A stretch of 64,000 bases of DNA. Source: Zerene cesonia. Taxonomy: Eukaryota; Arthropoda; Insecta; Lepidoptera; Pieridae. The DNA is taken from positions 2,222,195-2,286,194 of the forward strand of contig NC_052113.1 of NCBI RefSeq assembly GCF_012273895.1, in the 5' to 3' direction. The position numbers and the translations under genes were made by a program. Below, piece by piece: positions 21,746 through 35,880 of the stretch; within the stretch, counting starts at the first letter, position 1, and each line of letters begins with the position of its first letter. The notes under the pieces are model-generated. The model saw only the letters and a list, made by a program, of their open reading frames with translations. It had not been told where the DNA came from and did no database searches.

Positions 21746-24700
21746 TAAATGATAAGGCAGAACAGCGCTTACAAAAATCAAGATTACCGTTTTAGTTACA
21801 CTTGTACGCACTTCCGTTTATTCCCACACATTTCTAGCCCGTGTCAGCTCTGGAAAGCAATTTCGCAACCTTAAGTCGCATTACAATAAAATATTCTCTC
21901 TAAATCCTAAATAAAAACAACGGGATTTAGAATTATTGCAACATTTTATAGCGCTATTGTGAACACGCGTAAAATTTATAGGCGTTAAAGCGTCTGAGGC
22001 CCGCAATAAACTGTTGGCACTTTGAGCAGTTACAGAATCGGCGGCATATTTTTGTGCACGTTTACCTGTTGGCTCTTAGGACGGTACTCTGGAGAAGGTA
22101 TGTATTGGAAAACCTATTCAAACTTGGTATATGATACAAACATGCTTTAGTCAGGACGAAAGAAAAATGTTTTCAAATCGTTATATTGAATATATTCTCA
22201 TAAAAGTAAATTCAGATTCACCTGGCAGATTTAGTGAATAGGTTTCATATAACGAAAACAATTATAAAAAACCCACATAAAACAAAGAATATCATCAAAA
22301 TATTAATATTGATTTAATGTTGATTATTTACGAATGATAAAAAATTTAATTGATAAGATACTCATCAAAACAAATCTCTGTCAAAACCATAAAAACTACA
22401 CAACTGCTCTAAGAACGTTGCTGACATATCACAAGAAACATTTATATCACTTCTCCAAATAAATAACAAACTAAAGTTTATAGGAACTTAACCTTTCATA
22501 TATTGAGTAATTGACACACTACACCAGGGATCGTGCGAACTATGTTATTTATGTCTTAAGAATATTTCATAAGCTTTTTATTTAGAACCGTAAAATATGT
22601 ATAAACATTATTATCCGTGATTTAAGTGTTTAATGCATTTCCAATACTGAATAAACAAAATATTGCCTGATCGCAGGCGTCGCACCAACTAATCCAACAT
22701 TTAATATTTTATTTAAAACAGTCTGCGGTTTTCGACGAGGCCTTCTTACGGAGATTTAAGTTTTTACATCCCGAGCGGGGACTGAAATGATCCTTGGTAA
22801 ATAGTTGATATGCTCTCTGTTTACTTAAGGTTTTACTATCCTACTGAATTGTTAAGAGTGGTAATGTGATGACCTGTCATGAATTTTTAAAGGGAAAATG
22901 AGTTGAATGGTGTAGTTGACTACGGACGAGTTGTTTGGTAAACGTATTTCAACATATTTTATAAGGAGATTAACAATCATGTGTACTCGAATTTTATGCG
23001 TATATTGTGTTATTTGGAAGACAACTTTATTTAGATTTACTTACTTTCTGTTTTTATGTATACTATTTATTATGCGTATATTATCGTGCGTATATGCGTC
23101 TTTAAAAGACTAAGTAAGTTTAACATTCTACATAAGTTCACAATAATTTGAAAGGAAAATATAGCGAATGTTGCGCTTTCGACGAATATAAGGGTGAATT
23201 GTTTGGTTTATAAATATGAATCTTCGCTTCTATTGTTTTGATTGATTTTGTTTTTACTTCGAATTATGAAGCTTATAACTGCTGGGTGTTCAAAGTTAAT
23301 TACCCGAGTAGGCATTTGGAAAAGCGCATTGAGGAGTATGTAATTAAAAGTTTTGAGTATAAGATTTAATAACAAATTATGTTGTAATATCAAAAAATAT
23401 CGAATACAGCAAAAATAGTTGTATTAATTATTTCAATAGAAAAATAAAAGGTCCCTGAACACATTTCAGCTCTAATAATCTCAACGGATGCTAACTAATT
23501 TTACGTTCCAAGCAGAGACTGACATGGTCTTTGGAAACTGCGCAGTAAATATTGCTCTCTAGGAATATGTATACATAGTGAGCTTTTTTCCATATATATT
23601 CTTCGACATTTGTCGAGCCTTCTCTTAATTTATTGACGAATATGAAAAAATATATCAAGAAGGGAATCAGAAACATATTCCAACAATAATTGCACTATAA
23701 ACCCTATATTTTAAAATAATCCACATCGTAATCTAAAACAAATTTAAGAGCATGTCTGTCAGAGCGCGAACCCGCAAAGCATTTTTAATTAACGAAACGC
23801 AATGTCACAAGAAAATTCACGCAAGGCAAGCATCGCATTTCAGTTTAAGCCCACGGGTTTAGATTAATTTTAGCAGTGTAAAGAAAGCATTCTAAGTACA
23901 AAGGGAAAGATAAAACGCGGCGTAAAACACCACTGAAACAAATTAGTGCAGTGTGGGCGGATACTATTTATATATTTGCAGTACTATCTGAGCGTGCAGT
24001 GTTTAAAAGCAACCTACATAGAAGTCCACTATTTGCGTTTTGAATACATTTTTGTTCATGTTCTGGTTCTGATTTTGTCTTTTCGTATAAATGTGTGCCT
24101 ACCAGTACCGTTAGCAAAATCCACAGCTAACAAAGTCCCTTATTACTAAAATAATAACCAGTTCTAATATTACTTGATATTTTATGACCATATTCGTTCG
24201 AATTCCCTCAAGCTGTATCTTCATCAATAACATATAAATAATCTGGCACTTTATCTACTGGTATCTCATCTCCATTTGGTAAATTACAAATTTTATAGCT
24301 ATCTCTCTACCTTCCTAATAATATGCCTCATAATATCAAAGACTGTCCATAATTTTTCTTTCTGTACTAACATTTATAATCTAACAATTCATGATTACGA
24401 TGCATAATTTCCTTGCTGCTGTATGTACTACAAAATTTTATTAGACGTTGACCTCTTTTGAATACCTAGGTAATTATAAAACGAATTTTTAATCAATCTA
24501 ACTGAAGCTTCCGCATTGATATGTTTCATTGCATTCACTTTATGTCGATAGAACAGACTATTATAATATTTTATTAGTATATGAGTCTTTTAGTGTATAG
24601 TCCAGTTATTCGTTTCGAAAAAATGCAGTAAACTCTTTAATTATTGCTATTAAATTATCAATACTGCGTCCTATGAATGTTCTATTTTTGTCCTTTATTA

Positions 24701-24760
24701 CGGTCTCTGTCCCTTTGTTTTCTTATTAATAAATACAGTAACAAGTGTTGTTGAAAATTA
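21746..24760. other. AT-rich non-coding DNA, nothing identified
   Basis: Only short chance frames are present (for example 22916-23113 plus and 23208-23393 minus). There is no splice-bounded coding stretch, and no repeat that I recognise. Confidence 0.4.
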
Positions 24761-24920
24761 GCTAACTCCAGATGTTGGGGCGGCAGCGACAGAGGTCTGT
24801 TAATGAATATTCACGGTTTGACACCGCTTGCCTCGAATTTGCAAGAACTTATCTGACAGCCCAGTAATAAATCTTAGCCATGAGCAAATATCTTATAGCG
24901 GCGATAAGAATATATCGATG
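24760..24920. promoter_or_regulatory. Candidate regulatory island
   Basis: A balanced stretch with GGGGCGGCAGCGACAGAGG, the GATA-type words TTATCTG and CGATAAG, and AATGAATATTCA. It directly precedes a Helitron-like insertion at 24974. Confidence 0.18.
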
Positions 24921-24973
24921 TAATTCGTCTTTGAAAGTGTTATATGATAATAATATACCTACAAGACGCAAAA

Positions 24974-25173
24974 TCCTACATATATTATAAATGCGAAAGT
25001 TTGTAAGGATGTGTGTGTGTTTGTTACTCTTTCACGCAAAAACTACTCAACCTATTGCAATGAAATTTGGTACGTAGACAGCTGGACAACTGAAATAACA
25101 TAATGGCAACTTTTTATCCCGATATTCTTACGGGTTACGGACTTACGTGTGTGAAACCGCGGGGCGCAGCTGG
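24974..25173 (+). mobile_element. Non-autonomous Helitron-like element (Lep1-type), full length
   Basis: 200 bp, TC start preceded by A, CTGG end followed by T (CTRR rule kept). It shares the GCGAAAGTTTGTAAGGATG, TCTTTCACGCAAAAACTACT and ATCCCGATATTCTTACGGG words with the copy at 6864. The subterminal hairpin is slightly damaged (GTGTGTGAAACCGC). Confidence 0.8.
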
Positions 25174-27421
25174 TAATATATGTATATGAATTAAACTTTT
25201 GGAGTATAGTCATGCGCTGCCTATTGTGATTGTTTTCGTGTAAATGTCCTAAAGAATGCACTAAATAGGTATCAAATTCCTAATTGGTCAGGAAAAGAGA
25301 ATAATCAATAATTAATAATATATAATAGTTACAAAGGTCATGTAAAATGTAATGCAAAATTTAATTTAACAACTGTATATTCGTACGAAATATTCGTATA
25401 AAATATTATACCTGAATAAGGAAGATATAGTTTGGCGATAAATAATAACAATCAATCACAACCAAATAATTAATAACATTAAGTTAGCACTGATATACAG
25501 AGCGTTAACATGATTATATAATTAAATGAATTAGATAATACATTTTACTTATATGCAATTGAATAACAATAACATTGTATTTGTAAAATATACATACATT
25601 GTAAAATACGTTGTTTTAATATGTATAGTAATGAAATAGAAATTACCGAAAGATATTGTTCCGATTATAAATGATACTTTTCACAATACAAATACCCTAT
25701 CATAAATCCGGTTATTTTTAACTTTCTAAAATCCGTTGTTAATAGGAATATAAATAAAATTGTACAAAATTCGTACCTCATTAACGTGATTTATAACGTC
25801 CAAACCAATATTTAAGTTAACAGTTGTTATTATAATTTAACATTCAATTACAGTAGCAAATATACAAGCGAAACAATAAATAACGTATGTCTCATAAGCA
25901 TTCATTCACAGCCCTCAAAACAGTTCTGAATATCAATTCCAGTATGAAGGAAGGATTTTGTTTTCCTTAACAGTGCGCGATGTTTTGAATTCTTGTGTCA
26001 GCACCATACTTGTTTATAAACATAATTGACAGCTACCAAGTGCGAATCCAGCTACGTAGAATGCATATTTCCGCGACCTTTACAAAGCTTTCTTTGAAAC
26101 CTTGGTCTCTGAAACCGCTTGAGAATTCAAAGCGTATCGACCTGACAAAAGCTGGGATTCGTATAGAGCAGCTGGGTTATCGCCTATGTAGCTATTCTAA
26201 CGGCCAGTTAGCGCTTCAATACGCCCAGTCATGAGTAAAGATATCATAAATCGATTTTAATTACATCGAATAAGTACAGTAATAAAACTCTATACTGACT
26301 TTAATTAAGCCGAGGCAATTAAAAGAAATATGAGACATTAACCTGGGCACTTATTTGCTAAACGGTTACGTTAAATCAAAATGCTCTTTATTACTCATTT
26401 TATTGTTCTATTGCTGATAGTAAAATTTAGTTTCTTGTAATTGTGTCCATAAAATTTCCGTCGTCTGTCTTGTTCTTCGATTTGTCCCTGTGTCGTTAGT
26501 TGACTTCATTCAAATATAAAAAGTATATTTGATAACCTAATACTGTTAGCATTTCCTTCGCAGATGACATCGCCATGGTAATATTTAACGTTTGACGTTA
26601 TTTTTAAATTTAATGCCTTAATTCTCTATTCCCTTGGAGGATATCAACAATAACATAAACATCATTTTACAAACATTTATAGATAATGAATCACGATACT
26701 GTGACATGACTCTATGCTATATAAAACCTTAATTACAGTAAACCTTTAAAAATAGTTCCATGTAAATTATTTTACGTAAAAATATTTTACGCAATGTTCA
26801 GTTTTTGCAACAGAAAAATATAGTAAAACCCGTGTTACTAAGAAATCATATTTTTATATATTTGTGGTCACTAGTCAGTAAGACAGGTAGGTATTTCATA
26901 TTTTCCTTTTAGTTTATGTTAATAAATTGAATAAATTTTCCATTATAAAAATATTTAAATAAAAACAGAACAGAAAACAACTCACTGCAGAGACCTACTT
27001 AGTCCTATAAGGGTTCAGGTCATGATCCACCACGCTGGTCAAGTGCAGGTTGGCCTAATACGTCATATATTGATAGTAAAAATAAGCATTCATCAGTTGG
27101 TTAATCCTATAAAACTATTTCTTTTAAAATAGTACTGGCCGCAATATAATATTTCTTCTCGATAATGGCAATACGATTTTAATTCTCTAGCCCAAAAGAA
27201 ACCCGATTCTATCCTGACAACAAACACGATTCCTTTTCATTTGCGATTCCGTTTAATTTACTACAAATTGAGATTCGATACGTTGATTGACTGAACAACA
27301 AAGGGTGATGGTTATTTTAAGGTGCCTGTGTGTTAATAGGGTTTGGTATACGCAAATGTATTTGTATATATCTACGGCAGGAGGATAAATATTATTAAAA
27401 ACACCACTGCGATGTGTTCTA
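25174..27421. other. AT-rich non-coding DNA, nothing firm
   Basis: The frame at 25995-26234 crosses a slightly GC-richer patch (26080-26230) but shows no family features and no matching splice sites. The rest is AT-rich with frequent stops. Confidence 0.4.
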
Positions 27422-27564
27422 TCATTACTAATATAATAAAGAGCAAACATTTGTATGTAAGTATGCTTGTAATGTTTTCACACAAAAATTGCTGGACCGA
27501 TTTAATAAAATTTTTCTCCATTAGAAAGCTGCAACTTAGCGGCAAAGACGCAGGGAACAGCTAG
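27422..27564 (+). mobile_element. Short diverged Helitron-like element, both ends kept
   Basis: 143 bp: TCATTACTAATATAATAAAG start preceded by A, and CTAG end followed by T. The interior has TTTGTATGTAAGTATG, TTTTCACACAAAAATTGCTG and GACCGATTTAATAAAATTTT, as in related copies, then ACGCAGGGAACAGCTAG. It is shorter and more diverged than the 200-bp copies, so it is a different or older subfamily. Confidence 0.6.
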
Positions 27565-29789
27565 TATTACCTATAACGCCAGTTAACATTAGTTAAATTA
27601 ATTATAGGGTCAAGGTACACATGATGCTATGAGCGAGACACTCATTTTAGTTACTTAATGACATCTTTGTTAAAAAAAATTTGAGGATTAACCAATCTGT
27701 TTCATTTTAATTTGTCCTGATAAAAATATACTTTTATTGAGACGTCATTTATACAATATATTTATGGAGATTTTATTTATGGTACTAATCAAATTTGAAA
27801 ACGTTGTCGATAAAGCGATATGAGTTCGAATCTACGATAAAAAAATATTCTTACAAATTTTCAAATATTTGGGTAATATATAAATAATCTATCACACACT
27901 TCGGACAAACAGTAATCCTAGGTGGTCATAGAAAGTCAGTTTCCTGCCAACTACCTACTGTACTGATTACTCACAGATGCTTTAGTAATTCGTGTCCGTT
28001 CCACGTTGATTACGGGAAACTGTTAGATTAATTGTTTTCCTTTCGCCCACTGACTTTTTCTACAAAGTTGATTTAGTTTATATGGTTGATACAAACGGGG
28101 CATTCACTCGATTAGTATCGCGAGGCGAATTTATTGACTCTCATTGAGTAATGTTGCGTAATTGGTAGAAATCTTTGTTGCTATTTGCTGGTTGGGATTT
28201 TCAGCGAGTGGTGTGAAATAAATAAGAATCTTAGCGACATATCCAATTAGTGATATTTTTCCGCACAAACAAGATTGTCTTAAAATATATGTGTGAGATA
28301 TTACATATATATAAACGATTATTACAAATGTTGGTATTATGACGAACAGGTTACATTTTTTTATTGGTCTATGCTGCGTCTAACTACTATCTCGCCTGAT
28401 GGAAGGCTGTGACGTGGTGATGTGGGCTAAGACGTATGGCTTCCCTAGAAGGTATCTGTTCACTCTACGCTCAAAAACCTTCACATTTAAGCACTATGGT
28501 GAATTTCTTCTTTGCCATATAAAACACGAAATACATAAATTTATACAATTATTCATTAGAAGTGCCTTCAAAAGTACATTTTATGTAAATTCAAAAAAAC
28601 ACTAAAAGTTTTCACCAACCTACCATAGATATCGTATTCATTACGTGCGAACGATCTGGTTCGTAAGCACTATTACGGTCATAGATAATCCACAAAATCA
28701 GTATGCATGGGACGGACACATGTGACCGTCCGTTAACTGGGCGAGTGTGCTCTAATGTCTGCATATTGTTTTCAATCGATTGTCCAGCCTCTATTGCTTT
28801 GCAGTTTATACGGTCGATTTGAGTGTTAATGATATTTTTATTTATACTAACGTGGGGAAACGAGAGGTAATGTCTTTTGAATAGGAACTTTGTATAAGAG
28901 TTCAAAGAAGTAAGTACCTAAGGCTTAACTCAACTGAATCCCCAAATTTGTTATAAAAAAATATTTCAATGATTTCAATGGTTCAAGACGTTTCAATAGT
29001 AAAAAATACACAAATCATATTACATGTAGCTCAACCTTTGAAAGCTTTTAATCAGCTTTATTCCGTATTTATGTCTAATAATATCTTTGTAATATAAGAA
29101 TTTAAAATGCTACAGGGGATGTTTTAACGTTAAATGCATATAATATAAATGCTACATTAACAGAATCCGTATTTTGCGTAATATAAATTAAATTTCACTC
29201 ACATTACTAACGCTAGCTGTATTGGCATCTGATCCATATTTCCATTTTCTATTAACAATGAATTCCGAATTTTACGATAGACTGATTTTTCTGTATTGTA
29301 TGTTAGTCATCGAGCACGAAAACTTTATGACAACAGGAAAATTGTAAAAAATACACTCAAGACGTGTGCATATGTGAGTTACAGTTTGTGTTTGTGCAAC
29401 TACTGATCTATATATTCAGATTAAAGGTCTTAATTCAATGAAACCTACTTCTCTTACTAGTCAAGAGTTAATATGTAACCTGTATTCTGCTTTTAACGTT
29501 GAAATATACATAATATAAATATGTGTATTTACTCACTCCATCCCTACGAAATTAGTATTAACAATTGAAAGTATAGCGTTTATTCCTTTTCAATCTTTGG
29601 TTTAAACTTTATACGTCCAATTAAAAATTACACAACAATATAAAAATTTCACGTGTAAAATGTCAAGACGGATAATTAGAACACAATTTTTAAATGGTTC
29701 TTTCATACTATATTTGACAAATATATTTTAATCAACTATTGAAAAATCTACCCAAAGCATAACAAAATAATATTCAAATTCGTTGAAGT
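27565..29789. other. AT-rich non-coding DNA; weak island at 28060-28200
   Basis: The block at 28060-28200 has a more balanced composition (GTATCGCGAGGCGAA; ATTGACTCTCATTGAGTAAT) and could be a regulatory element. The frames at 28399-28605 and 28612-28905 have no recognisable product. Confidence 0.35.
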
Positions 29790-29858
29790 GTCCCAAAATA
29801 CCTAACAGACAGGCAGACACAGAGTTACTAACGCATTTATAATAGATGTTAGAATAAA
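29790..29858 (-). mobile_element. 5' fragment of a Helitron-like copy
   Basis: On the minus strand it reads CTATTATAAATGCGTTAGTA, then CTCTGTGTCTGCCTGTCTG, the start of the same superfamily. The remainder has decayed or been lost. Confidence 0.4.
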
Positions 29859-30429
29859 CTTAGACGGATTCTGAGAAATTCAATCTTATCCGGGTTTTTC
29901 TTATAAATATAAAGCGTAAGGGTATATCTTAAAAAATCGGCAAAGAACGGAGAATATACTTATTTATTTTTAGTTATAAAAGAAGAAATATAACGTTAAC
30001 CTATTTTTGTTAATACCTAGGCACTTCTTTTGTGTAATTAAAATCACATCGAACAATGTTAATTAGACACGTTTTCTTCTTTTCTTGTCTCTGTTTATCT
30101 CTTATATCCTTCATCATAAATTCTGCATTCTCCATTAACCTAAATAAACAAGAAACCAATTAAATAATAAAGTAAAACTAAACATTGAATAAATTCAGAC
30201 TCCGTTCGGAGGACTGATAACATCTGTTGCGATTCAGTGAGAGATTAGAACACACCTCAAACGGGAGTAAGTGGATTACATTCTACATATAACAGTATTC
30301 GCATAACATATGTGCAAAATCAAGGCTATTTTGGGGGAAATTTAATTAGCTTTACGCTAATCCATATGAAGATGACTTACTAATTTCCTTGTCGTTGTTA
30401 CAATACCTAGTATTTAGCTTGCCTATGTC

Positions 30430-30545
30430 TGAAAATTTGTATGGAATTGTAGACTTCTTTTGCTCTTGCGCCTGAACTACTGGGCTAAAATTTGGTTTGC
30501 TGATAGATTGTTTTTCGGTCATATTAAAGCGTTTGTTTTTATGTG
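30430..30545 (+). mobile_element. Possible strongly decayed Helitron-like interior
   Basis: TTTTGCTCTTGCGCCTGAAC, TACTGGGCTAAAATTTGG and TGCTGATAGATTG recall the interior of the same elements. No ends are preserved. Confidence 0.3.
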
Positions 30546-32090
30546 AGAATCTATCTTATCTAAGAAACTATGGTGTAATAGCCAGAATAATAAATAAGAG
30601 ATTGGAGGATTCCTATTGGTCTCGTTCTTAAAAAGTGGAAAAACTTTTGTTGAGATTTTTTCCTATTTGTTCAATCCGTGGTTTTGAATATTTCAATGAG
30701 GGTTTCAATAGACAGGTATCAAGTTCTTTATATACCTTCGGTAATATATTTCTATTGTGAACTGAGATTTTGTCATATGCAATTCTTAATATTTGTCCTG
30801 ACATATATTAATATGATCATTATTGATTACGCGGAAGATATTTCGTCTTAAATACTTCCTTCATTTGTCTACTAATTTCCGGATAACATTAAGATTTAAG
30901 ATTTTTGTTTCTTCGAACCTGAGGGAGTATTATCATATTATTAGGTGTTATAAATCTGGAAACACAAAAATCTATGAAACCATACGAAAGTATAATAATC
31001 TTTTACGTAATCAAATTTTAAGTCATTACTTATTTACAAGGAGCCCTTATAATTAAACGTATATTAAAATAGAACTTAGATTGTCTGCTTGAATCTTATT
31101 GGTACAATAAAGTATAATGGTTCACGCTTGAATGATTCTTATCAATAAGATTTTAAACGCCCGAAATTATTCATTCCATTCTTGTATGGCTCCCTTATTT
31201 TATAAAACAATGGGATGTTATATAGAACATTTAACATTGCTTAAATGTATTGGAAATTGGAAATATATTAAATTTTGGGGTTAAGGTCTCTTTCGTTTGT
31301 TCAAATCAGTTGAAGAACGTCGGAAGTTCCGAAAGAAAAATATAATTCTATCCAGGAAACCTTATAACTAAGTCGTTAAGAAAATCATTTACTAACTTAT
31401 AATATGTAATTGACCGATGTGTCATTTTTATTTACTATCGAATGCATTTTATTATCTTAAGCATTTATTCATTTATCATCCCATCATAAAACTATTTGCA
31501 TCTGTCATACTATTCACATTGTGTTGACTATATACCATTTTCTATGTAAGCAACAATTTTACGATCACCCATTGAAGGCGGCAAAAATAAGCGTAAAACA
31601 CGTCTGGCTGCGACTCAACGCATTAGAATATTTGCAATTCAAATACAGTATTTAACTGTTACACGATATTAGATAACGAGGATTTATAACGTACTTAGTC
31701 GGCACGCTAAGCTCGCTGTTTTGCACCTGATGTACTGTGGTGATATATTAATGCAAAAATTAACGTGGCCAGAAGTCGCATTTACCTGTTGTGGCTTTTT
31801 AGGGAGTTATATCGTCATTTAAAGTTTAGGTAAGAGTTATATTATAGGCTTATGGTTTATAGGATTGCATAAGCTTGTTCAATTACGATTTTTGTGCAAT
31901 TATGTATTGTACAATTATGATAAGTTGGTAGGTATAAATATTAAAAGAGTGAATCATATCCTAGAATCATAAATAAGGACAGTCGTTAAAAGCCACAGAA
32001 TGATACAACATGTACACCTTTCTATTATAAAGTTCTCCGAAATATTGAAGGCAACATCACGAGTCTAACGCAAGCACTTTTCATTCAGTC
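30546..32090. other. AT-rich non-coding DNA, nothing identified
   Basis: No recognisable repeat or exon-like frame. A short balanced stretch at 31560-31630 is not enough to call. Confidence 0.4.
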
Positions 32091-32610
32091 GTGTATTCAA
32101 TTATCAATAACTTCCTGCAAAAGTCATTTTCCCTATCTGTGAACGCGAATAATTCGGAGCCGACGCTACCCGCAAAAATGAAAATTAATTCTGCGAACAG
32201 AAGTGGGAGCGGGAAGAAATTGGAGAGTGCATACGATAAGGGATTTAATTGTGATCAAGGTCTCGTCTGGATGTTAAACGTGGCGCATAAAACGATTAGG
32301 AGACCATTCCATTTTCCATTTCGCTTTTACTTTATTTGCTTTCTGCCGCTTATGTTCAGTTCGGTAAACGAACTCCAAAATCCTGAATCAGACTTGATTG
32401 AATCGCGCCGTTGCCCTGGGGACCAAGCTATTTCCCAACCCATTCCGCGCGACATCTAGCGGTGACATACCATTGTTTGTACCCACGAGAAATTCTTTCC
32501 ACTTCATTTATTTGTTTCGCTTGTTTTTCCTTTGTAAATAATTGCAAGTGTTTCGGTATGAATTGTTTTAGTTTGTCGGCGACGAATGCCAATACGATTG
32601 GTTTGTGAGG
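32091..32610. promoter_or_regulatory. Balanced-composition block of unknown nature
   Basis: About 500 bp less AT-rich than the surroundings, with a 122-codon open frame (32091-32459, plus) and an overlapping 65-codon frame. The product starts polar and ends hydrophobic with no recognisable domain. Words such as CCGCGCGACATCTAGCGGTG (around 32445-32464) look like regulatory or conserved non-coding sequence. A novel short gene cannot be excluded, but nothing supports it except openness. Confidence 0.2.
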
Positions 32611-35280
32611 TGTACGTACGCTGTTGCTATTTGTAAACAGTTCTTTGACCCTCTACTAGCTACTGTGTTTTATTTTTATACAGAAAATAAGATCTTTGCT
32701 CGCAAAACTTTAATAGGGTTTATTTATCAATCAAGTGTTTAGTACGCATCCATATAATCTATTAATCTATGGTTTTCAAAGAGGTTAAGGATCCTTGACA
32801 AAATTTTAAAGTATTAACAACTCTATTAATTCTATAACAATTCGATTTCACTGGAATTGAGTTCGATTCTGAACATAAATGCACCTATTCAAGAACAATG
32901 GAAGGCACATATCAAAAGCCTATAAAATAAGGCTTACCCCTACGTCTATTGAAGCGATATAAAGACCTAATTTGCGGATAGTTGGAGCACAGATTCCGAT
33001 ATAATCGTCGTAATAATAGAACTCTTTCCCAGTTGTTTCGTCTAGCTTGCTTGGACAATGATGGACAATGAACGTCCACACAATGCGGCCCCCACGTCAT
33101 CAATCAAAGCCTACTCCCCATTCGTCGGTAGGGGTGCCAACCCTGCTGTAAAATATACTACTTCTATTAAGGTACGGGGGTAATGATAGATAACAGTTAT
33201 TATGCGGCTAAGCAAAAACTATAGGGGGTATATAGGTGGCGTGATTTGTGATGTATTCTATTTTAAATATATGGAAAAATTTAAGTTAAAACATCGACAT
33301 CTACTTTAATTTAAAAAGCTTTGACAATTACGATACTGAAATAATTTTGTTCCTTATGAATGGTAATTTATGTTATATTTGACTAATTTTTTTATGAAAA
33401 CAGTAACGTGATGACCCTATTTACCACCCTCGTTCACAAACAGTACCGATTTTGTTTTTAAACCAGCAAGAACCGATTGGAACGCTACAAGCTAGCTACA
33501 AATGTTTTTATTCCTGGAAATGGTGCCTACATTTTAATACAAAATTTTGCAAAATTATATACCACTTACAGGCTACTTAAAGATACTATTAAAAGCAATA
33601 AAGCAGTTATGAAAACTATAAGGTCACAAACAAATAATGATATATGGTTTTAAATATAGTGATTTCTTTTTTAACTGACTTAAAAAAAGGGGATATTATT
33701 AGTGCGATTATATTTTTTAATTTTATTTATTACATCTTAGTATTCCATCTAGATGTTTAGATCGCATAAACGTCTCGATATATAATTAAAGTAAGCACTA
33801 GAATCTAGTTATGATGTTAGTACGTATTCATATTTATTATTTCCAGTCCATACATTTGAATCATCATCCTATGCTATTAACAACTGTATTCCGTTTCAAA
33901 GCAGTCTTTCTTGATTTTGCAATATCATTTTGTAAAGGAAAATGAAGCTTATGCTAAATTAATACGGTCCACAGAAACTGAAATATCAACGTTAACCCTA
34001 ATCGGCTCTACCGCACGCAATCTTTTAAATACATAGGCGCAGATATAATTCTATAGATATAGGTATATGAGAAGTATACGTGAGTTTCTTTATATATGTC
34101 TTGTTCAAAGGAATCTTAGTCACATTTAAAACAATTGTAAAATAACCAATTATACACAATGCGACGCACTTACAAAAATATAATATCAGTCTATACTTCT
34201 TTTAATAAATAGGTTGTTTTTAAATTTTTCACAATCCTCCTGACACTCCTGAAGCGATACGTCTAAAGTCAAGCTATTGATAGGATCTTCTTTCATCATG
34301 CGACTTCATTTACCTGATGGTGTTGATGATAACTTGATGTTTCAAAGTAGCTTTTCTCTCAATTTAAACAACACAATATCTAAATATATTATATTCTCAT
34401 TTTCATACCATGTAGCCTAGAATATACCTGTTCCGTAAAGTAAAATGTATTCTTAAAGGCGTATAGGGTTGAGTGGGAAAAATGATGTAGCAAAAAGTTA
34501 TAAATAAATTTGCATACAGGTAACAACTGACCATAATATTATGTTAAACTCCTTGTGTGGACCATCAATACAAATTTTAGGTAAAATTCAATTATTACAA
34601 TGGAATTACCGAACCGATAAATTTTAATATAATTGCAATTTGTATGGACAATTAATGAATAACAATTTTTATGGCGATTGCTTATTAATATTTCGCGGTT
34701 CGATGATTTCAATAGTGGTAAACAAATTATTAGGGTCATTTTTGTCGGTTGTTTTTTGGATCTAATATTATAATGAAAACTACTGTTTATACTATATTTA
34801 AATAACAGTATGATACGTATCTTTATATAAACTTTATTTACTTTTTCAATGGTTTAATAGTGAAACTTCATAATCAAAGCATTTTTCAATGTATTATTTA
34901 CAATATCAAATTTTACAAGAAGCAAACTTTATGAGAAGAAATGTAACTTTTTAATTTGATTACTACAAATATTTTCCATAAATAACAATGTTGCAATTTT
35001 TCAATTCGCAATCCATAACAATGATGTTTTTGATGCGTTCTGTGTTTAATCATCTTACTTTTTACGAGTGTAACATTGTCAATAAACAACGGACAATAAC
35101 CCATAAACCAAACAAAGGTGAATAACCTAGATTTACATGTTTACGATTTAATTCTAGATCAACTAGAACGTTCTCCCCCATTCGTGGTGCCTTCAGAACT
35201 TTCGTACGTTGCGAATAATGCATGCAAATTTCAGTCGAAAAGTTTACAAGATAAAATTCAAAATACATCAACCGCTGAAT
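32611..35280. other. AT-rich non-coding DNA with minor islands
   Basis: A small GC-richer patch at 33050-33220 (CCCCACGTCATCAATCAAAG; GGGGTGCCAACCC) may be regulatory. Elsewhere the sequence is AT-rich with chance frames only. Confidence 0.35.
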
Positions 35281-35304
35281 TATAAGGGCACGTCCACATT
35301 ACGT

Positions 35305-35335
35305 GGGGTTGTCGCGTGACAGTGCTGGCAACCCC
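35305..35335. repeat. GC-rich stem-loop
   Basis: GGGGTTGTC (35305-35313) pairs with GGCAACCCC (35327-35335). The stem is 9 bp with one G-T pair and a 13-nt loop, in otherwise AT-rich DNA. The flanks ACGTGG and CCACGT are also nearly complementary. Confidence 0.5.
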
Positions 35336-35880
35336 AACGCCACGTCTAATTCACTGCAATACATTATTCCACGGAATATTTACTCACATCGATATTTTCA
35401 CTCAGCTGATCTTTATTTTAGATAACCTAAAATCTGTAACGAGTTGGTTTCGTGGAACAATAATGGACTTAATTATATGCTAGGGCTATAAAGGATGTAT
35501 GGACTATAATTTATTTTGGGTTATTGTTTTTGCGATATGACTAATTTCGGTGAGCTTCTAATTCAATAGATATTCTGTTGCTTCGCTCGGAATAAATTAA
35601 ACCTAAATAACCAGACACTATGTTTTTGGGCGTTCGTTTTCAGTTGTGTGATGATTGAACAGACTTGTAATTACTCAAAATGACTAATACGTGATTGATT
35701 GTAAGAGACAATACAAAGGTAAAGTATCCCTTTAGAGGAAATTAAAAATTTTGTAACTAAATTTATTATGATAAAAATAAATATTATGTATGAAATAAGT
35801 ATCTATAAGAAATAATAATAATGAAGACGCACAATGCAACAAATGATACATTTCTTTGCTTGTAATATTAGATAAAATTA

